DNA of 10,615 nucleotides, taken from the NCBI GenBank assembly GCA_903928955.1, contig CAIYTD010000227.1, forward strand, positions 1 to 10,615, given 5' to 3'. Both the position numbers and the translations under genes were made by a program. Below, in pieces: positions 6,224 through 10,615 of this stretch. This DNA comes from Oligoflexia bacterium. Its GTDB lineage: Bacteria; Bdellovibrionota; UBA1018. Within the stretch, counting starts at the first letter, position 1. Each line of letters begins with the position of its first letter. The notes beneath the pieces were generated by a model. The model was not told the origin of the DNA. It searched no databases and saw only the letters and a program-made list of their open reading frames with translations.

Positions 6224-6475
6224 GTGGAATCAAATAACTTTAAATTAATCCCTATTGATGAACTGTGTCGAGAATACAACTTAAGTAAGTATTCGATTTA
6301 CTCTCTAATAAAAAACGATCCGACCTTTCCCTGCATCAATATTGGACCCAGAAAAAATTATCGTATTCCTTATGGACTCTTTATGGGTTGGCTGGAACAA
6401 CGACTTAAGGAGCGGCACTACTACGAGTTTAAAGTCCCTACGGCTGAGCAACTATATAAAACGGGTAGGAGCTAA
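6224..6475 (+). CDS. AlpA/excisionase-type helix-turn-helix protein
   Basis: An 83-aa protein with a MerR-like winged helix-turn-helix of the AlpA/excisionase (HTH_17) class. Residues 9-50 give IDELCREYNLSKYSIYSLIK (helix-turn-helix), then FPCINIGPRKNYRIPYGLF (the wing), then WLEQRLKER. The start is GTG at 6224 with AGGAG at 6213-6217, six bases before it. Only five bases separate its stop from the integrase ATG, so the two are co-transcribed. In phages and integrated elements such proteins either direct integrase toward excision or activate integrase expression. The palindromic repeats on either side are possible targets. I cannot tell which of the two roles applies here. Confidence 0.75.
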   Translation: MESNNFKLIPIDELCREYNLSKYSIYSLIKNDPTFPCINIGPRKNYRIPYGLFMGWLEQRLKERHYYEFKVPTAEQLYKTGRS

Positions 6476-6480
6476 AATCC

Positions 6481-7368
6481 ATGAATTCAGGAATTGTTAA
6501 TTCAAGATTATTAACTCTGCGTCAAAAGACTCCGTGCGTTGGGACATTGATAAAGCTTCACCTAGAAGAAAATCCCAAGTCCAAATTCAGAGACCGAAAA
6601 AATACCTTCGTGGCTTTTTGTAACGCTTTTAGTCATCAGAAGGTAACTCACTTGACCCCATCCGCTCTCAGAGCTTGGATCTTGGCTCTAAAAGAAAGAA
6701 AAAATTACTCCGATCGAAATATGAACCATATCAAATCGGACCTGAACTATTTCTTCAACTTCCTGGTCAAAAAGGACTACCTGCCAAAGAACCCCTTGAG
6801 TGAGATCAAATTCAGTCGCAAGTACTCGCTGAAGCGAAACCGCATCGTCATGTCCCATAATGAGATTATGGCCGCACTGGATGCAACTAAGGCCCATAGT
6901 CATGATGTCGTGTACCCCTTTATCTTTACCCTAGTCCATACTGGGGCCAGAAGGGAGGAGGTCCGACTTCTGAAGTGGGAGCATCTCGATTTTGAAACAG
7001 GATTAATGACTTTTAAGAAAACTAAAAGCGGATTGGACCGGAGCATCCGAATGGGGCCCAGTCTTTTGGTTTTTCTCCAGTTACTCCCAAGGCGGGGGGA
7101 TTTTGTTTTCATGAATCAATTTGGCTGGTTGCTCAGTCGGGAACAGATTGATGACACGATTGCCGCTGCCCAAAAGAAGAATCCCAAAATGAAAAACTGG
7201 AGATGCCATGATCTTCGCCACAGTTTCGCCTATAATTTTCTGACTAAGGGTGGAGATATGTACGCCTTGCAAGCGATTTTGGGCCACAAATCAATCCAGC
7301 ATACAGTTGACTTTTACGGCAACTATAAAGCATGTGACGTTCGTAGCGTGAGTCCCTATGAAGTGTGA
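6481..7368 (+). CDS. Tyrosine recombinase/integrase, intact
   Basis: A 295-aa tyrosine recombinase that cuts and rejoins DNA through a phosphotyrosine. Residues about 20-100 are the SAM-like core-binding domain (TLIKLHLEENPKSKF to FFNFLVKKDYLPKNPLSEI). Residues 125-285 are catalytic: Arg157 in TGARREE, Lys182 in KTKSG, His243 and Arg246 in CHDLRHSF, His269 in LGHKS, and nucleophile Tyr279 in DFYGN. The full set is present and the length is typical. AGGAG (6467-6471) lies nine bases before the ATG, inside the end of the AlpA-like gene. A truncated relative lies at 243-716. Both copies point toward the 3' end of a minus-strand immunity gene. The 50-bp palindromic repeats flanking this unit are candidate recombination sites. 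Confidence 0.92.
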   Translation: MNSGIVNSRLLTLRQKTPCVGTLIKLHLEENPKSKFRDRKNTFVAFCNAFSHQKVTHLTPSALRAWILALKERKNYSDRNMNHIKSDLNYFFNFLVKKDYLPKNPLSEIKFSRKYSLKRNRIVMSHNEIMAALDATKAHSHDVVYPFIFTLVHTGARREEVRLLKWEHLDFETGLMTFKKTKSGLDRSIRMGPSLLVFLQLLPRRGDFVFMNQFGWLLSREQIDDTIAAAQKKNPKMKNWRCHDLRHSFAYNFLTKGGDMYALQAILGHKSIQHTVDFYGNYKACDVRSVSPYEV

Positions 7369-7547
7369 GTGCTCCATTCCTTTTTATCCGGGAGGAGTTT
7401 CATTTGCAACTCCTGTTCCTCACCACATTCTTTTCAGCAGGGACTACAGATTGGGTAGTTAGAGCTATCAGCCACTCTTGGCAAACCTTTTTGACAAAAC
7501 TAGCAGACCCGACGAAGGTCCGCTGGATTGCTCGTTTTTCGCTTCAT
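7356..7547 (-). pseudogene. Possible decayed Cys-rich (zinc-ribbon-like) small gene
   Basis: On the minus strand an ATG at 7547 has a strong GGGAGG site eight bases upstream. The frame reads MKRKTSNPADLRRVC, TAG, FCQKGLPRVADSSNYPICSP with Cys next, TGA, then KECGEEQELQMKLLPDKK and a stop at 7358-7356. If the TAG replaces one residue, this gives CxxC, 15 residues, CxxC, then a further Cys, a zinc-ribbon-like layout. Two nonsense changes in an otherwise protein-like 63-codon frame suggest a dead gene. TAG and TGA are normal stops elsewhere in the window, so recoding is unlikely. The end overlaps the integrase stop region. The same stretch also holds a hairpin (7502-7509 with 7517-7524) that pairs better in minus-strand RNA. 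Chance remains possible. Confidence 0.3.
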
Positions 7548-7646
7548 AGGTACGGCCTCCCATCCTCTGTATTTTAAAGTATCATTTCTTTATTGTTTTA
7601 ATCAACTAAGGTTGGCAGTCCATTTTTTAAGCCTACGAAGCTCAAA

Positions 7647-7698
7647 CTGATTAAGGTGCTCAAATTCCAGGCACCCAGGAGATGAGCATCTTAATCAG
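7647..7698. repeat. Palindromic repeat, right copy
   Basis: CTGATTAAGGTGCTCA (7647-7662) pairs with 7683-7698 as 16-bp arms with one mismatch around a 20-base centre. It matches the left copy (6018-6067) in length, arm sequence and spacing, and both copies have the same orientation. It lies 280 bp after the integrase stop and 87 bp before the end of the main immunity gene. Confidence 0.8.
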
Positions 7699-7714
7699 AC
7701 TAAAGATTTTTTTA

Positions 7715-7738
7715 AGCGTGCCAATGAAATTGCACGCT
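7715..7738. repeat. Short inverted repeat after the immunity gene
   Basis: AGCGTGC (7715-7721) and GCACGCT (7732-7738) form a stem of about ten pairs with one bulge. On the minus strand it lies 46 bases past the immunity stop, but A bases rather than T bases follow, so it is not a standard intrinsic terminator. It may stabilise the 3' end of the message. Confidence 0.35.
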
Positions 7739-7784
7739 GGCCTCAGCTGTAATTTCCGAACTGGGGAACCAGCCGTTTCGACAA

Positions 7785-8135
7785 CTAGCGCAGCCAGCCT
7801 GCAGTTACCTCACTCGTAAGAGTGGGAGAAAATACTACATTATCCTTTTTAGGATAAGCATTCAAATATCTCAGGGCCTCAGCATGTCCGCGTCTACAGA
7901 AGTCTGTAAATGACTCCGTCTTCTGTCTATCGGAGACATACCAGTTATCGTAGGTATACGAAAGCTCGCCATGTTGTATTAATAATACGTCTCCACCTAA
8001 GATCGCAAATTGGCTTGAAATCGGATGCTCTAAAAACTTAAGAAAATCTTCCCTTGTCCAAGCAAATCCCGAAACATTTAGGGAACTTAAGCTTATTTTT
8101 TTTAATTCAAATTCTTCTGGCAATTGCTTTTCCAT
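7785..8135 (-). CDS. Immunity protein of the main toxin (Imm40-like, tentative)
   Basis: A 116-aa soluble protein directly downstream of the exoprotein toxin. I start it at ATG 8135-8133, because the ribosome binding site GGA (8147-8145) lies nine bases before it; a TTG at 8144 would touch that site with no spacing. The toxin's TAA (8150-8148) runs straight into GGA, so translation is probably coupled. The central part, QFAILGGDVLLIQ followed by TYDNWYVSD and a helix with FCRRGHAEALRYLNAYP, recalls the Imm40 family, where a GGDV strand is followed by a YDNWY-like motif. This assignment is from memory and tentative. The protein should bind the toxin tip in the cytoplasm and protect the producer and its siblings. 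Confidence 0.7.
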   Translation of the reverse strand: MEKQLPEEFELKKISLSSLNVSGFAWTREDFLKFLEHPISSQFAILGGDVLLIQHGELSYTYDNWYVSDRQKTESFTDFCRRGHAEALRYLNAYPKKDNVVFSPTLTSEVTAGWLR

Positions 8136-8147
8136 TTGATTCAATCC

Positions 8148-10615
8148 TTACTTTTTTGGGACAAATAATCTATGGTTTACGGTGACTCCGTCAGGTTCAA
8201 TGATCCATTCAAAATGACCATCCCTATTCATGTAACCACCTTCTAATTCGATCTTTGTTCTAGGGATACCGTCACCGCCTGTAATCGTCGATCTTTTACC
8301 CAAACCAGCAAAGTTATCCACTTCATCAGGAAATCCGTGAAAGTCGCCCCGCTTGACCTGACCTTCGACTCGATTTGTATACTTCACTTCCTTTAAAGGA
8401 TTTTTCGAAAAATTGTTCAGCCCTTGTGGTGTTTTAATACTGGCTTGCTCTAACTTAACTAAGCCGTGCCCCGCAGAATCAAAAACCCTTGCCTCACTAT
8501 AAGCTGCACCCATCTCTTGCACAGCATGCGCCCCACCACAATTGTGAACTAAAACTCCTTCTGCATAGTAGGTATGGGTCGACTCCACTTCAAAATTAAA
8601 GACAGGAAATTTTCCGTCTTCACCCCGAATCTCATCCACTCTGACTGTATCGCCGTCCAGGGTTTGAAGTTCATCCCCCTTTTGTAACGATTGCGCCTCT
8701 ACCCATCGATTTACCGCCGGGAGATAAAACGGATGATTGTCGGTGGCTCTCAAAGTTTTCTCGCCGATGGTGAGAATTAGCAGGTGATCTGCCACATGGT
8801 GAAATATTCTCTCCACTCTTCGACATTCACGAGCTTGAGATGCCATATTATAGCTTTCAACAAAATCCCCTTCCCGAATCGATTCAATAGGAGTCGATTG
8901 ATTATCGCTCAGGCAAATAGCAGTCTCGCCCGGAAAGCATGCTCCTTTTACTGCTCGATGCACCCCTATTTGAATTCCCCCGCCTAATATCATCTCAGGA
9001 ACAGGATCTTCTTCCACGGGTAAGTCGGTTCGATGATTCGGAACTCTATGAAGATTCGGAGCAAGATGAGGCAGAGTCCGAGGATCTGTCTGGACAGTAA
9101 CATTTCCATCAGCCCCTAGTTTGACTTGAATGGTACCGTTTTTAAATCCTTTTTCAATTTCTGCTTGGCGTGCTGCCTGGACTTGATCGGTATCAAATTC
9201 AGTCATAGGAGCAGATTCTCCTAAAGGTGCAACTCCGTTTTCAGCTAATTCCCTATAATCGAATGAGAGGGGCTTCTGCTGTCCTGACTCTTCAGGAGGG
9301 GTGTTCAAATTTGCCCAGATTTCGCCCCATTGTTTGTCCAAAGTAACTTCAAAATTGTTTGCAAGCGCTGTTTGAGCACCACCTTGGGCTGAAGCAACAC
9401 CCGTAGCACTTCCGGTAAGCAGCCCTGAAAGAGCCCCGGTTAAGCGGGCAAGATTGGAAATATCTGCTTTCTTGGAATCAAAGATGATTTTTCCTTCATC
9501 CTTAGTCAACGGCCGACCCAGTTTGGCCTCTTGCTTGTGCTTTTCCGCTTGCAGATCATCCGTCAAGGGACCTCGCAACGTTTCAGCAACTATTTCAGAG
9601 ATCATCGCGCCCGTTGCTGCTCCAGCAGCCGCTGCTCCGACATCTTGATTAAGGGCGGCAGCTCCGAGTGCAGCAAAACCAGCGGCCGATCCGCCGTGTG
9701 CTAACTTATGGATAGCACGATCAAGGGGATCCTTTTGATGAGCAAAATGAGTCCCAATGCGATCCGCAACATATCCTGACCCAGTTTGACTCACAAACTG
9801 AACCCCAGCGCTTTTAAGTGCATCTTCCAGATTCTGTTCACCGAAAGCAAGCCTTGCTCCCATACTCACACCCGATTGAGCGCCTGCGTTTTCCACTCGT
9901 CTTAAAAAATCCGAAATTTCCGCTGTCTCCTGGGCACCCTGCACTTCATAGAGCGTTCCAGCAGTCACTGCAGAAGTGATCATGCCTTTGAGTGTTTCTG
10001 CAGAAAAAGTTTTAGTGAAAATATCTCCAGGACTTTGTTGTGCCAGAATTCCCAGGACCAGCTGGGTAGCTACTTTAGCCGTCAATGAGGAAATTGCAGC
10101 ACTCGTCATCGCTCCTGCAAGGCTAGCTGCTTTCAAACTCATTCCAGCAGCTGCAACACCTCCAACACCCCCAGTTGCAATGGATGCAGCAATTGCTACA
10201 ACTGCAATGAGGGCCGGCCCCGGAGCGGAAATCGATTCCTCTTTCCGATGATGAAATTCTTCTAAAAGATGAGTAACAACTTCCACTTTGTCACGGTCAA
10301 ATTCGAGATGCTCGATGTAATCGAGAACCTGGCCCTGAACTTGTTGGAATTCCATTCTCTGAGCATTGACCTTAACCTTGCCCTTGATCTTCGCTTGAAC
10401 GAAGGTATCATGCTGTTCTTCCAAGCTATCTGCGGTGACCCAAAAAGCGTTTTCACTTTTCTTGCTCTTTTTTTGCTGATAGGATTTTTTGCCCAAAAGC
10501 CATTTTACTTTTTCAGCATCAATCGTAGTCTCAGGAGCATCCAATTCAGGTGCCTCGAGCGTCACCTCCTTGGCTTTCATGCTCGTTGTTTTTTTGGCTT
10601 TTAGCCGAGCACCCA
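8148..10615 (-). CDS. FhaB/CdiA-type polymorphic toxin, C-terminal part, with HINT domain
   Basis: Numbered from the ATG at 10580, 810 residues are visible, but the frame is open to the right edge (GARLKAKKTTS precedes that Met) and the ATG lacks a ribosome binding site, so the gene starts outside the window. Residues 1-75 with alternating K/L-A repeats resemble the end of a hemagglutinin beta-helix. Residues about 118-335 are Ala/Gly-rich and DUF637-like (SAPGPALIAVVAIAASIATG; later HKLAHGGSAAGFAALGAAAL). Residues 548-681 are a HINT autoprotease: CFPGETAI, TDNHPFYLP, and GVLVHNC with Asn680-Cys681, the intein-type cleavage point. The tip (681-810) contains GDFHGFPDEVDNF, TITGGDGIPR and a final VNHRLFVPKK, a pattern I recall from other polymorphic toxin tips; nuclease activity is plausible but unproven. 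The exoprotein would be secreted and its tip released into target cells. The immunity gene follows after three bases. Confidence 0.85.
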   Translation of the reverse strand, partial: GARLKAKKTTSMKAKEVTLEAPELDAPETTIDAEKVKWLLGKKSYQQKKSKKSENAFWVTADSLEEQHDTFVQAKIKGKVKVNAQRMEFQQVQGQVLDYIEHLEFDRDKVEVVTHLLEEFHHRKEESISAPGPALIAVVAIAASIATGGVGGVAAAGMSLKAASLAGAMTSAAISSLTAKVATQLVLGILAQQSPGDIFTKTFSAETLKGMITSAVTAGTLYEVQGAQETAEISDFLRRVENAGAQSGVSMGARLAFGEQNLEDALKSAGVQFVSQTGSGYVADRIGTHFAHQKDPLDRAIHKLAHGGSAAGFAALGAAALNQDVGAAAAGAATGAMISEIVAETLRGPLTDDLQAEKHKQEAKLGRPLTKDEGKIIFDSKKADISNLARLTGALSGLLTGSATGVASAQGGAQTALANNFEVTLDKQWGEIWANLNTPPEESGQQKPLSFDYRELAENGVAPLGESAPMTEFDTDQVQAARQAEIEKGFKNGTIQVKLGADGNVTVQTDPRTLPHLAPNLHRVPNHRTDLPVEEDPVPEMILGGGIQIGVHRAVKGACFPGETAICLSDNQSTPIESIREGDFVESYNMASQARECRRVERIFHHVADHLLILTIGEKTLRATDNHPFYLPAVNRWVEAQSLQKGDELQTLDGDTVRVDEIRGEDGKFPVFNFEVESTHTYYAEGVLVHNCGGAHAVQEMGAAYSEARVFDSAGHGLVKLEQASIKTPQGLNNFSKNPLKEVKYTNRVEGQVKRGDFHGFPDEVDNFAGLGKRSTITGGDGIPRTKIELEGGYMNRDGHFEWIIEPDGVTVNHRLFVPKK

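Larger units (their letters stand above)
1899..7698. mobile_element. Probable integrated or plasmid-derived element between two toxin cassettes
   Basis: This block carries a serine recombinase, a ribbon-helix-helix regulator, a primase-helicase, an AlpA-like protein and a tyrosine integrase, the usual toolkit of a self-replicating or integrating element. It lies between two same-strand toxin-immunity cassettes. The true ends are not proven: the left limit could be anywhere from about 1525 to 1899, and the right limit may be the palindromic repeat. It has no visible capsid, relaxase or conjugation genes, so it may be a satellite or remnant. Confidence 0.45.

Noticed and set aside
7356..7547. 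Recoding of TAG/TGA in the Cys-rich frame
   Set aside because: TGA and TAG end normal genes in this window (integrase, primase, immunity gene), and no recoding element is visible.
7365..7577. 70-codon plus-strand frame after the integrase
   Set aside because: Overlaps the integrase stop, has no clear ribosome binding site, and has no recognisable protein pattern.

Overview
The window is an accessory region built from toxin-immunity cassettes and mobile DNA. The large gene at the right end encodes the C-terminal part of an FhaB/CdiA-type exoprotein (beta-helix-like tail, DUF637-like pre-toxin region, HINT autoprotease, small toxin tip). Proteins of this kind belong to two-partner secretion systems, so the host is most likely a Gram-negative-type bacterium. 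Shine-Dalgarno sites are clear and TAA, TAG and TGA all serve as stops. The moderate GC content does not let me name a phylum or genus.

Layout, left to right. At 1-242 is the end of an insertion-sequence-like element, with a transposase reading off the left edge. It abuts a 5'-truncated tyrosine recombinase gene (243-716, rightward). That gene converges, with overlapping stop codons, on an orphan cassette on the minus strand: a toxin tip without its exoprotein (1127-1441, open to 1522) and its presumed immunity gene (713-1117). An AT-rich gene-free stretch with a repeated motif follows (1526-1898).

Next comes a probable integrated or plasmid-like element: a small serine recombinase (minus strand), then divergently a ribbon-helix-helix protein, an unrecognised 271-aa protein, an intrinsic terminator, a possible 43-aa leader ORF, and a 669-aa primase-helicase. 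A two-gene AlpA-like/tyrosine recombinase unit (6224-7368) follows, flanked by two 50-bp copies of a palindromic repeat. The intact integrase is about 80% identical to the truncated one over the shared part. Beyond it lie remnants of a possible Cys-rich gene and then the main minus-strand cassette: immunity gene (7785-8135) and toxin gene (8148 to the right edge).

How it may fit together: the exoprotein presents a toxin tip, HINT would release it, and the immunity protein would protect kin. The orphan cassette has the same orientation as the main one and would be a displaced older tip, with the mobile element lying between the two. In both places an integrase of the same family converges on an immunity gene. 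That raises the hypothesis, not shown here, that this recombinase family takes part in gain or shuffling of toxin-immunity cassettes. Functions are inferred from motifs read by eye; no database search was possible.
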